Assembly (NCBI RefSeq): GCF_021729075.1
Contig: NZ_JAJSAQ010000001.1
Coordinates: forward strand, 1 to 64,000
Origin: Microbulbifer guangxiensis
GTDB taxonomy: Bacteria; Pseudomonadota; Gammaproteobacteria; Pseudomonadales; Cellvibrionaceae
Direction: 5' to 3'
Length of the DNA stretch: 64,000 bases
Part shown: one piece after another, positions 9,211-19,310 of the stretch
Numbering within the stretch: position 1 is the stretch's first letter
How the letters are laid out: each line of letters starts with the position of its first letter
Notes under the pieces: model-generated
Database searches by the model: none
Seen by the model: only the letters and a program-made list of their open reading frames with translations
Told to the model about the DNA's origin: nothing
Made by a program: the position numbers and the translations under genes

Positions 9211-9266
9211 ATTTTGCAGGTGCGATGGCTTGTATCCGTCCACCAGAAACCCGGCAAGGAGAGCCC

Positions 9267-9899
9267 ATGAGCGAGAGTATTTCCAGTGAGGCCCGTGAGC
9301 AGCTGTTCACCAGTGCCCGCACCCACAGCCACTGGCAGGACAGGCCGGTCAGCGATGAAACCCTGCAGCAACTCTATGACCTGATGCGCATGGGCCCCAC
9401 CAGCGCCAATTGCTGCCCCGCCCGCATTCTGTTCCTGCGCAGTAAAGCGGCCAAGGAACGCCTGCGGCCTGCGCTGAACGAAGGCAACATAGACAAGACC
9501 ATGGCAGCGCCGGTGACGGCCATCGTCGCCCACGACATGAAATTTTATGACTACCTGCCACAGCTGTTCCCTCACGCGCCGGCCAAAGACTGGTTCAAGG
9601 ATGATGCCGAACTGGCCGCGACAACGGCATTCCGCAACGGGTCATTGCAAGGGGGGTATTTCATTCTCGCCGCTCGCGCGGTCGGCCTCGACTGTGGACC
9701 CATGTCGGGGTTCGACAATGACATGGTGGACCGGGAGTTCTTCGGCCAAGACAGCGATCGCGCCGCGTTCCAGCAGGAGCACTGCACCAGCGGCCATATC
9801 AAGTCGAACTTCCTCTGCAACCTGGGCTACGGCAGGCCGGACATGCTGCATCCGCGCAGTCCGCGGTTCGAGTTCGGTGAGGTCTGCAAGGTAATCTGA
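9267..9899 (+). CDS. RutE/HadB-type nitroreductase (malonic semialdehyde reductase family)
   Basis: A flavin-dependent NAD(P)H oxidoreductase of the nitroreductase superfamily. RutE reduces malonic semialdehyde to 3-hydroxypropionate in pyrimidine breakdown. The protein has 210 residues, near RutE's 196. The FMN-binding opening (ARTHSHWQDRPVS), the MRMGPTSANCCPARI segment and the AARAVGLDCGPMSGFD stretch fit this subfamily. I chose the ATG at 9267, preceded by AAGGAGAG at ideal spacing. No other rut genes are nearby, so it is an orphan and may reduce a different aldehyde or quinone. Confidence 0.85.
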   Translation: MSESISSEAREQLFTSARTHSHWQDRPVSDETLQQLYDLMRMGPTSANCCPARILFLRSKAAKERLRPALNEGNIDKTMAAPVTAIVAHDMKFYDYLPQLFPHAPAKDWFKDDAELAATTAFRNGSLQGGYFILAARAVGLDCGPMSGFDNDMVDREFFGQDSDRAAFQQEHCTSGHIKSNFLCNLGYGRPDMLHPRSPRFEFGEVCKVI

Positions 9900-9977
9900 A
9901 GGGAAGACCGCGGAAACCCGAGTCGGCAGCCAGGGGCTTTCAGGCAGTCGCGGAAAGGGGGGCGGTAGTTTGAGCTT

Positions 9978-11159
9978 TCAGGGCCCCGCAGTGGTGAGTG
10001 TGTTGGCCGGCGTCTCCAGGGCTTCGACAGCGGTAACCACGGAATAGGGCGTCAGCTCGCGCAGAATGTCATCCATTTCCAGCAGCTGCCAGCAGATAGA
10101 GGCTCCGGGTGCCGGTCCCTCTCCGCGCAGGAATTTTCTCGCCAGGGCTGCCGCCGGCGCGGCCGGTATCCACGGTCCATCCCCGTTGAGGCCGAGGATC
10201 TGCCACTGCCTGGCCAGCGCTTGCCCCGCCTTGTCCTCCCCGGAAATACGTACCTGCATGCCCCCGTGAGGCGAACCACCGGGCCAGCGCGCGGCGAGTT
10301 TGTGGCCGAGTGTCGCGAACCAGGAGCCGGTCGATGGCAGGCGTAGGCGCGACAGGTGGGCGCAGGCGGCGAGTCCCAGCTGCAGGGTGCGGGGCTGCAC
10401 GCCGGTGCCGAAGCGCATATCGGACAGGCTGCGCTGTGCCCGTGGCCACAGTTCCAGGTCCGGCACATCGAAGTCGCAGACCCAGCGCTCGCCGATCGGG
10501 TGTGAGAGCTGCACCCGGCGCAGGTGATTGCCGGCAAAGGTTTCGTGCCACTGGCCGTTGCGCAGGATAGGGAAGTTCTCGCCCAGGGACTCGAAACCCG
10601 CGCGCACCATGGCCAGGCCCCGCTCGGTACGGTGGCCGGGGGCGATCTCGATGCTGGCGCGGTCGATGCGGGCAAATGCGGGAGCCAGGCCTGCCAGGGC
10701 GGCTGAGCTCAGGGCCGGCAGGGTGCTGGCGCCGGATACCAGCGGCACGCCGGCAGCCTCCGCCGCCGGATTGAGCCGGGGGAAGTCGCAGACAAATCGC
10801 CGCCCATCGGCGATATCCAGGTAGGGGGTGCGGGCATCGATGCAAGCCTGGGCGACGCGGTAGTCCTGCTCCTGGAACGGGCCTGCACAATGGATCAGCA
10901 GGTCCAGGTGCAGGGCCTTCAGCTGCGCCGCCAGGTTGATGGAATCGCGCTCCAGGCGCAGGCCCTCGGCCAGGTTCGGCAGCCGGGCGGCGAGCAGGTC
11001 GGCGCGGAATTTGTCGCGACCGGCAATGATCAGCTGGATCTCGGCGTCGTTGGAGAGTAGTTGCGCGATTCGGGCACCCAGGCTGCCGTAGCCGCCGAGG
11101 ATGAGCACGCGCTTTCTGTAATTCCTGACCATATCCGCTGCCCCTGTCTGTCGGCTCAT
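9978..11159 (-). CDS. Saccharopine-dehydrogenase-family oxidoreductase
   Basis: A 393-residue protein with an N-terminal Rossmann motif (ILGGYGSLGARIAQLL) and the CAGPFQEQDYRVAQACIDA segment typical of saccharopine-dehydrogenase-like proteins. The C-terminal part is longer than in trans-acting enoyl reductases. The true substrate is unknown; lysine metabolism is not implied by the neighbours. An alternative start is the ATG at codon 10 (MVRNYRKRV). It follows lpxH by 18 bases and is probably the last gene of a ppiB-lpxH operon. Confidence 0.8.
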   Translation of the reverse strand: MSRQTGAADMVRNYRKRVLILGGYGSLGARIAQLLSNDAEIQLIIAGRDKFRADLLAARLPNLAEGLRLERDSINLAAQLKALHLDLLIHCAGPFQEQDYRVAQACIDARTPYLDIADGRRFVCDFPRLNPAAEAAGVPLVSGASTLPALSSAALAGLAPAFARIDRASIEIAPGHRTERGLAMVRAGFESLGENFPILRNGQWHETFAGNHLRRVQLSHPIGERWVCDFDVPDLELWPRAQRSLSDMRFGTGVQPRTLQLGLAACAHLSRLRLPSTGSWFATLGHKLAARWPGGSPHGGMQVRISGEDKAGQALARQWQILGLNGDGPWIPAAPAAALARKFLRGEGPAPGASICWQLLEMDDILRELTPYSVVTAVEALETPANTLTTAGP

Positions 11160-11177
11160 TCCCTGCAGGGGAGGATA

Positions 11178-11906
11178 TCAGGAAGCGATCGGCCAGTGGA
11201 TCAGCTCGAGGTTTTTGTCATCGGCGCGGATACACCAGCCTTCTTTACCCCAGTCGCCAAGGACGATGCGCTCGGCCTCCTCACCGTCGACTGTCAGGGT
11301 GTGGCGGGCAGGGCGGTGGGTATGGCCGTGTATGAGGGTGTGCACGCCGTGGTTACGCATGGCTTTTTCCACCTCCTCCGGCGTCACGTCCATGATGTCC
11401 TCGGCCTTGCGACTGTTCATGGACTTGGAGACGGCGCGGATCTGTGCGGCGATCTGGCGACGCTCGTCCAGCGGCTTGGCCAGCAGTGCGGCCTGCCACT
11501 GCGGGTCGCGGGCCTGCTGGCGGAACGCCATGTATTCGGCATCCCGGGTGCAGAGACTATCCCCGTGCATCAGCATTACCCTGCGTCCGCCGAGAGTGAC
11601 CAGGCTCGGGTCCTGCAGCAGCACGGCGCCGGCCCGATGCGCGAAGTCCTCCCCCAGGAGGAAATCCCGGTTGCCATGCATCAGGTAGAGCTCGGCACCG
11701 GTGTCGCTGTAGCGGCTCAGTTCTTCGGCCACTTCGCGGGCATAGGGGGAGTCATCGTCATCGCCAACCCACACCTCGAAGAAGTCACCGAGGATATACA
11801 GCGCCTCGGCGCCTGCGGCTCTGGTGCGCAGGAATTCGTAGAAAGCCGCCGTGATCGCCGGGCGGCTTTCGTCCAGGTGCAGGTCGGAGATGAGGTAGGC
11901 AGTCAA
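11178..11906 (-). CDS. lpxH: UDP-2,3-diacylglucosamine hydrolase
   Basis: Mn-dependent metallophosphoesterase at the inner membrane that makes lipid X in lipid A synthesis. All metal-binding motifs are visible: SDLHLD near residue 7, GDFFEVWVGDD near 40, HGNRDFLL near 76, HGD near 114 and HGHTHRP near 193-199. With 242 residues it is the normal length. The start is a TTG at 11906, with AAGG seven bases upstream. It lies 9 bases after ppiB, an arrangement (ppiB-lpxH) also seen in other gammaproteobacteria. This gene marks the cell as a lipid A producer. Confidence 0.95.
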   Translation of the reverse strand: MTAYLISDLHLDESRPAITAAFYEFLRTRAAGAEALYILGDFFEVWVGDDDDSPYAREVAEELSRYSDTGAELYLMHGNRDFLLGEDFAHRAGAVLLQDPSLVTLGGRRVMLMHGDSLCTRDAEYMAFRQQARDPQWQAALLAKPLDERRQIAAQIRAVSKSMNSRKAEDIMDVTPEEVEKAMRNHGVHTLIHGHTHRPARHTLTVDGEEAERIVLGDWGKEGWCIRADDKNLELIHWPIAS

Positions 11907-11915
11907 AGCCGGGCC

Positions 11916-12425
11916 TTACTTGTCCGCGTAGGCGTCGGAGATGGTCACGCTGGTGATCTCGATGGTCTCCAGCGGAACGTCCTGGTGGAAGCCCTTGCTG
12001 CCGGTCTTGACGCTCTTGATCTTGTTGACCACGTCCATGCCGTCGACCACCTTGCCGAACACGCAGTAGCCCCAGCCCTGGGCGTCCTTGCTGCGGAAGT
12101 TCAGGAAGTCGTTGTCCTTCACGTTGATGAAGAACTGCGAGCTGGCGGAGTGCGGATCCATGGTGCGGGCCATGGCCAGGGTGCCGGTGTCGTTCTTGAG
12201 GCCGTTGTCGGCTTCATTCTCGATCGGCTCGCGGGTGGCTTTCTGCTCCATGTCCGGGGTCATGCCGCCGCCCTGGACCATGAAGTTGTCGATCACCCGG
12301 TGAAAGATGGTGCCGGTGTAGAAGTCGTCGCGGCAGTACTGCAGGAAGTTCGCAGCAGTTTTCGGCGCCTTGTCAAAATCGAGTTCGATGGCGATATCGC
12401 CGTGGGTGGTGTGCAGGGTGATCAT
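11916..12425 (-). CDS. ppiB: Cytoplasmic peptidyl-prolyl cis-trans isomerase B (cyclophilin)
   Basis: A cyclophilin that catalyses proline isomerisation during protein folding. The 169-residue protein has the conserved active-site stretches [13 protein letters not shown] and [16 protein letters not shown] and [15 protein letters not shown]. No signal peptide, so it is the cytoplasmic PpiB form. I chose the ATG at 12425 (MITLHTTHG), which matches the family start and has AGGA upstream; a longer frame from 12470 adds residues not seen in the family. First gene of an operon with lpxH. Confidence 0.96.
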   Translation of the reverse strand: MITLHTTHGDIAIELDFDKAPKTAANFLQYCRDDFYTGTIFHRVIDNFMVQGGGMTPDMEQKATREPIENEADNGLKNDTGTLAMARTMDPHSASSQFFINVKDNDFLNFRSKDAQGWGYCVFGKVVDGMDVVNKIKSVKTGSKGFHQDVPLETIEITSVTISDAYADK

Positions 12426-12585
12426 AAAACATCCTAAAGGTTCAACTCGGCGGGCATCATACCCTGTCACCGGGCGGGATCAAAAGAACCGGATCGGTCA
12501 CGGGCTGTCTGTACAAAAAATGCTCGACGCGAAATTCCACGGCGGTCATCGCGCTGTCAACCGGTGTTCTGCAGCGCAACTGCGC

Positions 12586-12591
12586 TATAAT
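12586..12591 (+). promoter_or_regulatory. Possible -10 box of glnS promoter
   Basis: A perfect TATAAT 75 bases upstream of the glnS ATG, in the ppiB-glnS divergent region. The -35 position holds only a poor match, so the call is tentative. Confidence 0.4.
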
Positions 12592-12665
12592 CCGCCGCTT
12601 AACCAGACCCACGGGATGGCAGGAACCACTTCCATTCCACGCCGCAGCTGTATGTAGAGAATCTT

Positions 12666-14339
12666 ATGACATCCGAGAGCAAACCCGCTCACTTTCTGCA
12701 GAACATCATTCGCGAAGATCTGGCCGAGGGCCGGGTGTCCCAGGTGGTGACCCGCTTCCCGCCGGAGCCCAATGGCTACCTGCACATCGGTCACGCCAAG
12801 TCCATCTGCCTGAATTTTGGTCTCGCCAGAGAGTTCGGGGGCACCTGCAACCTGCGCTTTGACGACACCAACCCGGCCAAGGAAGAAGAGGAATACGTAG
12901 CATCCATCAAGCAGGATGTCTCCTGGCTCGGGTTTGAGTGGGCCGATGGCGCCAAGTACACCTCGGATTACTTCGACCAGCTCCATGAGTGGGCGCTGCA
13001 CCTGATCCGCGAGGGCAAGGCCTATGTCTGCCACCTGAACCCGGAGCAGGCCCGCGAGCACCGCGGCACCCTGACCGAACCGGGCAAGAACAGCCCTTAC
13101 CGGGACCGCTCCGTCGAGGAAAACCTGGCGCTGTTCGAGCAGATGAAGAATGGCGAAATGGCAGAGGGTGAGTGCAGCCTGCGCGCCAAGATCGACATGG
13201 CCGCGCCGAACATCAACCTGCGCGACCCGGTGATCTACCGCATCAAGAAGATGGCCCATCACCAGACCGGTGATAAATGGTGTGTCTACCCCAGCTACGA
13301 CTTCGCTCACGGCCAGTCGGATGCCATCGAGGGTATCAGCCATTCCATCTGTACCCTGGAGTTCGAGGACCACAAGCCGCTGTACGACTGGTTCATCGAG
13401 AACCTGCCGGTGCCGGCCCGCCCGCGCCAGTATGAGTTTGCGCGCCTGAACCTGAATTACACCGTGGTCTCCAAGCGCAAGCTGAAGCAGCTGGTCGACG
13501 AGAAACACGTGGACGGCTGGGACGACCCGCGCATGCCGACCATCTCCGGCCTGCGCCGCCGCGGCGTGACGCCTGCAGCGATCCGCAATTTCTGCGAGAT
13601 GATCGGGGTCACCCGGTCTGACTCAGTGGTGGATGTGGGCATGCTGGAATACTGCATCCGCGACGACCTGGACAAGAATGCGCCGCGCGCCATGTGCGTG
13701 ATCGAGCCGCTCAAGGTGACCCTGACCAACTACCCGGAAGGTCAGAAGGAGATGCTGAGTGCCCCGGGTCACCCGGTGCGCGAGGACCTGCCGGCCCGCG
13801 AGCTGCCGTTTACACGCACTGTGTACATCGAGCAGGAGGACTTCCGCGAGGAGGCCAACAAGAAGTACAAGCGCCTGGTGCTCGGCAAGAAGGTACGGCT
13901 GCGTAACGCCTACGTGATTCAGGCCGAGGAAGTGGTGAAGAACGAGGCCGGTGAAATCGTCGAAGTGCTCTGTTCCGTTGACCTGGATACCCTGGGCAAG
14001 GATCCTGCCGATGGCGTCAAGCCAAAGGGTGTCATTCACTGGGTATCCGCCGACGACAACGTGGACTGCGAAGTGCGCCTGTACGATCGCCTGTTCGATC
14101 ACCCGGCACCGGATGCCGGTGGCAGGAACTTCCTCGATCACGTCAACCCGGAAAACCTCAAGGTGCTGACCGGCTGCAAGGCGGAAATCGGCCTGGCGAA
14201 GGCGGAACCGGAGCAGGGTTACCAGTTCGAGCGCAACGGGTATTTCTGCCGCGACAACAAGTACGGCAGCGCCGAGAAGCCGGTCTTCAACCGCACCATC
14301 GGCCTGCGGGACTCCTGGGCCAAAGAGCAGAACAAGTAA
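12666..14339 (+). CDS. glnS: Glutaminyl-tRNA synthetase
   Basis: Class I aminoacyl-tRNA synthetase that charges tRNA-Gln. The 557-residue protein carries the HIGH motif (YLHIGHAKS, residues ~38-46), FDDTNP, the KMSKS-like [10 protein letters not shown] (residues ~267-276) and the C-terminal beta-barrel anticodon-binding domains ([21 protein letters not shown]). Direct GlnRS is typical of gammaproteobacteria. AGAG precedes the ATG. It is followed directly by a large REP-like repeat array that separates it from cysS. Confidence 0.97.
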   Translation: MTSESKPAHFLQNIIREDLAEGRVSQVVTRFPPEPNGYLHIGHAKSICLNFGLAREFGGTCNLRFDDTNPAKEEEEYVASIKQDVSWLGFEWADGAKYTSDYFDQLHEWALHLIREGKAYVCHLNPEQAREHRGTLTEPGKNSPYRDRSVEENLALFEQMKNGEMAEGECSLRAKIDMAAPNINLRDPVIYRIKKMAHHQTGDKWCVYPSYDFAHGQSDAIEGISHSICTLEFEDHKPLYDWFIENLPVPARPRQYEFARLNLNYTVVSKRKLKQLVDEKHVDGWDDPRMPTISGLRRRGVTPAAIRNFCEMIGVTRSDSVVDVGMLEYCIRDDLDKNAPRAMCVIEPLKVTLTNYPEGQKEMLSAPGHPVREDLPARELPFTRTVYIEQEDFREEANKKYKRLVLGKKVRLRNAYVIQAEEVVKNEAGEIVEVLCSVDLDTLGKDPADGVKPKGVIHWVSADDNVDCEVRLYDRLFDHPAPDAGGRNFLDHVNPENLKVLTGCKAEIGLAKAEPEQGYQFERNGYFCRDNKYGSAEKPVFNRTIGLRDSWAKEQNK

Positions 14340-14379
14340 GCGGGCGAAAAAAAAAGTGGCTGGAGACCATGGCCCACAG

Positions 14380-15372
14380 TGGTATCTGGATCCCGGATCA
14401 AGTCCGGGATGACGATAGAGGGTGTCGCGTTGTCGTGTCATTGCGGCGCGGGGTTGGCCGAGCCCTCCATCGTCATTCCGGCGCAGGCCGGAATCCAGCA
14501 CCACAGGGCTACCAAAGCCCGCAGTGGTACCTGGATCCCGGATCAAGTCCGGGATGACGGTAGGGGGGCGCCGCCGCGTCATTGCGGCGCGGGGTTAACC
14601 GAGCGCCGCCATCGTCATTCCGGCGCAGGCCGGAATCCAGCACCACAGGGCTACCAAAGCCCGCAGTGGTAACTGGATCCCGGATCAAGTCCGGGATGAC
14701 GATAGAGGGGATTTCGTTGTCGCGTCATTGCGGCGCGGGGTTGACCGAGCGCCGCCATCGTCATTCCGGCGCAGGCCGGAATCCACTACCCACAGGGCTA
14801 TCATGGCCCGCAGTGGTACCTGGATCCCGGATCAAGTCCGGGATGACGGTAGGGGGGCGCCGTCGCGTCATTGCGGCGCGGGGTTAACCGAGCGCCGCCA
14901 TCGTCATTCCGGCGCAGGCCGGAATCCAGCACCCACAGGGCCACCATGGCCCGGAGTGGTACCTGGATCACGGATCGAGTCCGGGATGAAGATAGAGGGG
15001 ATTTCGTTGTCGCGTCATTGCGGCGCGGGGTTAACCGAGCCCTCCATCGTCATTCCGGCGCAGGCCGGAATCCAGCACCACAGGGCTAACAAAGCCCGGA
15101 GTGGTACCTGGAACCCGGATCGAGTCCGGGATGAAGATACAGGGGATTTCGTTGTCGCGTCATTGCGGCGCGGGGTTGGCCGAGTGCCTCCATCGTCATT
15201 CCGGCGCAGGCCGGAATCCAGCAGCCATAGGGCCACCATAGCCCGCAGTGGTAGCTGGATCCCGGATCGAGTCCGGGATGACGATAGAGAGGATTTCGTT
15301 GTCGCGTCATTGCGGCGCGGGGTTGGCCGAGCGTCCCCATCGTCATTCCGGCGAAGGCCGGAATCCAGAACC
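14380..15372. repeat. Composite REP-like repeat array, about seven units of 142-147 bp
   Basis: The element CGTCATTCCGGCGCAGGCCG starts at 14471, 14613, 14759, 14902, 15048, 15194 and 15341 (last with GAAGG), giving periods of 142-147 bases. Each unit has two palindromes of opposite type: one with stem TTCCGGC/GCCGGAA and one with stem CCCGGA/TCCGGG, joined by a conserved spacer with CATTGCGGCGCGGGGTT. The first unit (14380-14470) has only the second palindrome. Variants between units (ATCAAG or ATCGAG loops) show partial drift. This resembles a chain of REP/BIME-type elements. The open frames that run through it are by-products of the repeat. Confidence 0.95.
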
Positions 15373-15421
15373 GCTCAGCGCGCTGGACAGTCAGAAACGC
15401 ATTAAAACGCAAACGGATTTT

Positions 15422-16798
15422 ATGGCACTACAGATTTACAACACTTTCTCCGGAGAGAAAGAACCGTTCAAACCACTGGTGAAAGACCGGGTGCGCATGT
15501 ATGTGTGTGGTCCCACGGTGTACAACCGGGTGCACATCGGTAATGCGCGGCCGGCGGTAGTGTTCGATACCCTTTACCGGTTGCTGAAGCGCAACTACAG
15601 CGACGTGGTGTATGCGCGCAACATCACCGATATCGACGACAAGATCATGAAGGCCGCCCGCGACCAGGGCGAGGATATCGGCACCCTGTCTGCCCGTTTC
15701 TCCCAGGCGTATTTCGAGGATATGGCGGCGCTCAATAATCTCGAGCCCGACATCATTCCCTACGCCACCCAGCACCTGCCGGAAATGATCGCCATGATCG
15801 AGCGGCTGCTGGACAAAGGTCATGCATACGCGGCGGAGGGCCATGTGCTGTTCGCCGTGGATTCCATGCCGGACTACGGCAAGCTGTCCAAGCGTTCCCT
15901 CGATGACATGCTGGCCGGTGCGCGGGTGGAAGTCGCCCCCTACAAGAAATACGCCGGTGACTTCGTGCTGTGGAAACCCTCTAAAGATGACGAGCCGGGT
16001 TGGGACAGCCCCTGGGGTCGTGGCCGTCCGGGCTGGCACCTGGAGTGCTCGGCCATGATCAAGAAGCACCTGGGGGAGACCATCGACATCCACGGCGGTG
16101 GTCGCGACCTGACCTTCCCGCACCACGAAAACGAGCGTGCCCAGAGCTGCTGCGCCAACGGCACCGACTTCGTGCGCTATTGGATGCACAACGGTTATGT
16201 GAATATTGATGGCGAGAAGATGTCCAAGTCCCTGGGCAACTTCCGCATGGTCAACGACCTGCTGCAGCAGTACCCGGGAGAGGTGCTGCGCTTCGCCCTG
16301 CTGAGCGCGCACTACCGTTCCGAGCTGAACTTCAGCGCCGACCTGCTCGACCAGGCCTGGCGCAGCCTCGACACCCTGTACGGTTTCCTGCGCGATGTGG
16401 AGGATGTGACCGCGGCAGAGTCGGATCTCGACGGCAGTGCTTTTCTGGCCGCGCTGGAGGATGACCTGAACACCCCGGTGGCCATCAGCGAGCTACACCA
16501 GATGGCCAAGGAACTGAACCGCACGGACGAGTCGGACAAGCCCCAGCAAAAAGGCCTGTTGCTGGCAGCAGGCGAGATGCTCGGTATCCTGCAGCAGGAT
16601 CCGGAAGCCTGGTTCAAGCAGGCACGGGGTGGCGATGCGACCATCTCCGAGGAAGAAATCGAGACGCTGATCGCCGAGCGTCAGCAGAGCAAGAAAGACC
16701 GGAACTATGCCCGTGCCGACGAGATCCGCGAGGAGTTGAAGGCCAAGGGGGTAGTGCTGGAAGATAGTCGCGAGGGCACCAAGTGGCGACGCGAGTAG
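15422..16798 (+). CDS. cysS: Cysteinyl-tRNA synthetase
   Basis: Class I synthetase that charges tRNA-Cys. The 458-residue protein has the HIGH-like motif (HIGNARPAV) next to the zinc ligand cysteine in YVCGPTVYN, further ligands in WHLECSAM and HHENERAQS, and a KMSKSLGN motif. I chose the ATG at 15422 (MALQIYN), the normal family start; the same frame is open upstream only because it runs through the repeat array. The gene sits 50 bases after the array's last palindrome, so its promoter must lie in or beside it. Confidence 0.96.
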   Translation: MALQIYNTFSGEKEPFKPLVKDRVRMYVCGPTVYNRVHIGNARPAVVFDTLYRLLKRNYSDVVYARNITDIDDKIMKAARDQGEDIGTLSARFSQAYFEDMAALNNLEPDIIPYATQHLPEMIAMIERLLDKGHAYAAEGHVLFAVDSMPDYGKLSKRSLDDMLAGARVEVAPYKKYAGDFVLWKPSKDDEPGWDSPWGRGRPGWHLECSAMIKKHLGETIDIHGGGRDLTFPHHENERAQSCCANGTDFVRYWMHNGYVNIDGEKMSKSLGNFRMVNDLLQQYPGEVLRFALLSAHYRSELNFSADLLDQAWRSLDTLYGFLRDVEDVTAAESDLDGSAFLAALEDDLNTPVAISELHQMAKELNRTDESDKPQQKGLLLAAGEMLGILQQDPEAWFKQARGGDATISEEEIETLIAERQQSKKDRNYARADEIREELKAKGVVLEDSREGTKWRRE

Positions 16799-16874
16799 CG
16801 TCGTCACTGGCGGTACCCGGTTCGCAACGCCGAACATCAACAAAGAATAACTTCATCAAGAAAAGACCAAGACC

Positions 16875-17063
16875 ATGAAACAGTTTCTCGTTCTCTGCAT
16901 TTCTGCACTTCTCGTTACCAGTTTGGCGGGCTGCGGTCCCAAGCGTGGCTCCGATGCCTGGTGCAAGAAGATGGACGAAATGCCCAAGGGCAAGTGGACC
17001 CTGGAAGACGCCGGTGACTACACCAAGTACTGTGTCCTGAACCAGAAGCCGGACGAAAAATAA
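16875..17063 (+). CDS. DUF3012-type small lipoprotein
   Basis: A 62-residue lipoprotein with a signal peptide and lipobox LAGC (Cys20). The mature part (GSDAWCKKMDEMPKGKWTLEDA, then YTKYC) matches DUF3012, with two conserved cysteines. Function unknown. It starts 76 bases after cysS and ends only 14 bases before mksF, so it may share a transcript with the mks genes. Confidence 0.85.
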   Translation: MKQFLVLCISALLVTSLAGCGPKRGSDAWCKKMDEMPKGKWTLEDAGDYTKYCVLNQKPDEK

Positions 17064-17077
17064 GCGGAAGTCTGCGG

Positions 17078-18529
17078 TTGTTTTTCGCCGACCATTACCA
17101 GCATTTCTTTCGTCCCCTCACCGGCAAATACCGTGAGCAGGTCGTTGAGTGCCTGCGCCTGCTGTATGAGCGTCTGTATACCGCCAAGGCGGATTATGGC
17201 GAGTCACTGGCGCGGGAGCAGATCCTCGAGATTTTCAGCGAGGCGCTCACCCGTGCGCCGCAGCTGGACAGCGACGACGCAGAGGACATAAGCGGACAGA
17301 AGGTGGCCGGTGCCCGGGAGCACCGCTTCCGCAATCTGCGCGAGCAGGCGGTCTGGGTCCTCAACAGCCTGGTGGAATACGGCTGGCTGGAAAAGCAGGT
17401 GGACAGCGCCACACTGGCGGCCACCTTCCCATTCAGCCGTCGCGGGCGCCTGTTTACCCAGCCGCTGGTGGAGCTGAACAGCACCCGCGTGCGCACCCGC
17501 CACCGCAATACCCGCAATACCCTCAATGCGCTGGAAGCCTTTGCCAGCCGCGGCGAAATCCACGACCTGATCGACGCCTGGGAATACTCCGAGCGTATCG
17601 TCGCCGATTTTACCGACATGATTGCCGAGCTCGAGGAGCGCAAGCGGGAACTGGTGCGGGAAGTCGAGGCCCAGCTGCTGGTGCAGCAGGCCACCGACGA
17701 GTTCTTCTCCTTTATGGAGAGTCGCTTCCAGCCGGACCTGGCGATCCGCCTCTCCGCGGACAGTGTGGAAAAACACCGTGACGCCATCGGCCGGGTCATT
17801 GCGCGCATCCGCCGCAAGGACAAGAGCCAGAAGGCAGAGTGGGAGCGACGGTTGCGCCAGCTGTTGCCAGAACTGGTGGAAGAGGGCCGTTCACTGCTTT
17901 GGTGGATGCTCGACACCATCGAGGACCGCATGCGCCGCGCCTGTGAAGTGAAACTGCCGGCACTGCGACATGCGCTGCACGGTTTCACCAAGCGCGCCGA
18001 CATCATCATCCGCCAGCTCAGCTACCTGCACAGCCAGTCCCAGGGTGCCTTCACCGACCTGTGCCAGCAGCTGGGGGACAATCCGCAGCGGGACGAGATG
18101 CTTACCCGCCTGGGCCAGCAACTTGGTAGTTTCCAGCTGCGCCTGTGCGACCCGAAGCAGACCCAGTTGTGGCAGCGCCAGCGGCGCCAGCCGGTGAATA
18201 CCCGTATGGAGGAAGAACAGCCCCTGGCGGAAGACAGCCGCCGCGAGATCGTGCTGCAGCAGCTGCTCGACCAGGCCTTCAACTTCAACTCCGGCGATCT
18301 CCGCAGTTATCTGCAACAGGCTCTTGGCAGCGGCCGCCGTATCAGCAGCCGCGACCTGCCGCTGGACAATGCCCGTGACCTGCTCGCCATGAGCCATGCC
18401 CTCGAAGCGGCAGCGGTAAGCCAGGATGGTGGTCCACGGGTGGTGGTGGAGTTTACCGGCGAAACCGCCAGCAATGATTTTTTTGACCAATTCGACGAAT
18501 ACTACCTCGAGCTGAAAGACAGTGATTGA
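17078..18529 (+). CDS. mksF: MksF/JetA-like condensin kleisin subunit
   Basis: First gene of a three-gene SMC-like condensin. MksF (called JetA in Wadjet systems) is the kleisin that bridges the SMC heads. The 483-residue protein has winged-helix-like N- and C-terminal parts and a long helical, charged centre (residues ~190-330). The opening FFADHYQHFFRPLTGKYREQ is typical of the family. It starts at a TTG with only a weak GCGGAAG upstream. Its stop overlaps the mksE start by 8 bases. Whether it serves chromosome organisation (Mks) or plasmid defence (Wadjet) depends on the missing fourth gene: see mksB. Confidence 0.85.
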   Translation: MFFADHYQHFFRPLTGKYREQVVECLRLLYERLYTAKADYGESLAREQILEIFSEALTRAPQLDSDDAEDISGQKVAGAREHRFRNLREQAVWVLNSLVEYGWLEKQVDSATLAATFPFSRRGRLFTQPLVELNSTRVRTRHRNTRNTLNALEAFASRGEIHDLIDAWEYSERIVADFTDMIAELEERKRELVREVEAQLLVQQATDEFFSFMESRFQPDLAIRLSADSVEKHRDAIGRVIARIRRKDKSQKAEWERRLRQLLPELVEEGRSLLWWMLDTIEDRMRRACEVKLPALRHALHGFTKRADIIIRQLSYLHSQSQGAFTDLCQQLGDNPQRDEMLTRLGQQLGSFQLRLCDPKQTQLWQRQRRQPVNTRMEEEQPLAEDSRREIVLQQLLDQAFNFNSGDLRSYLQQALGSGRRISSRDLPLDNARDLLAMSHALEAAAVSQDGGPRVVVEFTGETASNDFFDQFDEYYLELKDSD

Positions 18530-19310
18530 ACAGGCCTTGGAAGAAGCACTGGCGCAGTGCCAGGTGACACGCGGGGAATTCTCCGAGCTGCTGGTGCGCC
18601 TGATGGATTACGGCGTGATCTGCCGCGATGAGAGTCAGGTGGAGGCGACCCTCTACGACCGCTTCCAGCGCTGTGAAGCGCTGATCCGTGAGTGGTTGTC
18701 CCCCCTCGGCCTGCGGCTACAGCATGACAGCCGTTTCCAGTTCATCCGCCTGTATCCGCCGGGCGCGGAAGTGCCGGCGATGCCGGACCAGGAGGAACCA
18801 CATCACGGTGGTTTCCGGTCCCGGCTCACCCAGCAGGAAGTGGCGGCGATCCTGGTGCTGCGGGTCGAATACGATAAAGCCCTGCGTGAAGGACAGGTGG
18901 ACGACTCTGGCTGCGTCACCCTCTCTCTGGAGGCGCTGGAACTGGGCCTCCGCAACCTGCTGAAAATGTCCCTGCCGGACCGCATGGCAGAGCGCCGTTC
19001 GCTACTGAAGAAACTGCGCCAGTTGCGTCTGGTGCAGTTTGCCGGCGAAGAAACCGAGACACTGGCGGAGATCTGGCTGCGGGTGCGCCCGACCATTGCG
19101 CACTTTGTCAGTGACAGCGTGCTGCAACAGGTGCTGGAAGAGGGCACAGCCGGCGTTGACGAAGCCGTCGGCGACGGCAAGACCAGAGAAAACAGCGAGC
19201 GCATCACGCCCGGCAACAGTGAGCACAGTCTCTTTGTGGCCGACAGTGAAGGTAGTGATTCCGGCGATGAGCTGGTTGTTGCAGAGGGGGAGGCCGATTG
19301 TGTTTCTTAA
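18522..19310 (+). CDS. mksE: MksE/JetB-like condensin subunit
   Basis: A 262-residue protein in the position and of the size of MksE/JetB, the dimeric winged-helix partner of the kleisin. It shows EALAQCQVTRGEFSELLVRL early on and a later LTQQEVAAILVLRVEYDKAL segment typical of the DUF4194/JetB-like fold. The start is a GTG inside the end of mksF, and its end overlaps the mksB start by 11 bases. The last ~50 residues are acidic and low in complexity. The tight overlaps argue for a stoichiometric complex. Confidence 0.85.
   Translation: MIEQALEEALAQCQVTRGEFSELLVRLMDYGVICRDESQVEATLYDRFQRCEALIREWLSPLGLRLQHDSRFQFIRLYPPGAEVPAMPDQEEPHHGGFRSRLTQQEVAAILVLRVEYDKALREGQVDDSGCVTLSLEALELGLRNLLKMSLPDRMAERRSLLKKLRQLRLVQFAGEETETLAEIWLRVRPTIAHFVSDSVLQQVLEEGTAGVDEAVGDGKTRENSERITPGNSEHSLFVADSEGSDSGDELVVAEGEADCVS

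Noticed and set aside
14380-15372. CRISPR array
   Set aside because: The whole 142-147 bp unit is repeated, including what would be spacers, and no cas gene is near.
14369-15405. Several open frames through the repeat array
   Set aside because: They repeat the same ~48-residue unit because the DNA repeats, and no start or ribosome-binding site is convincing.
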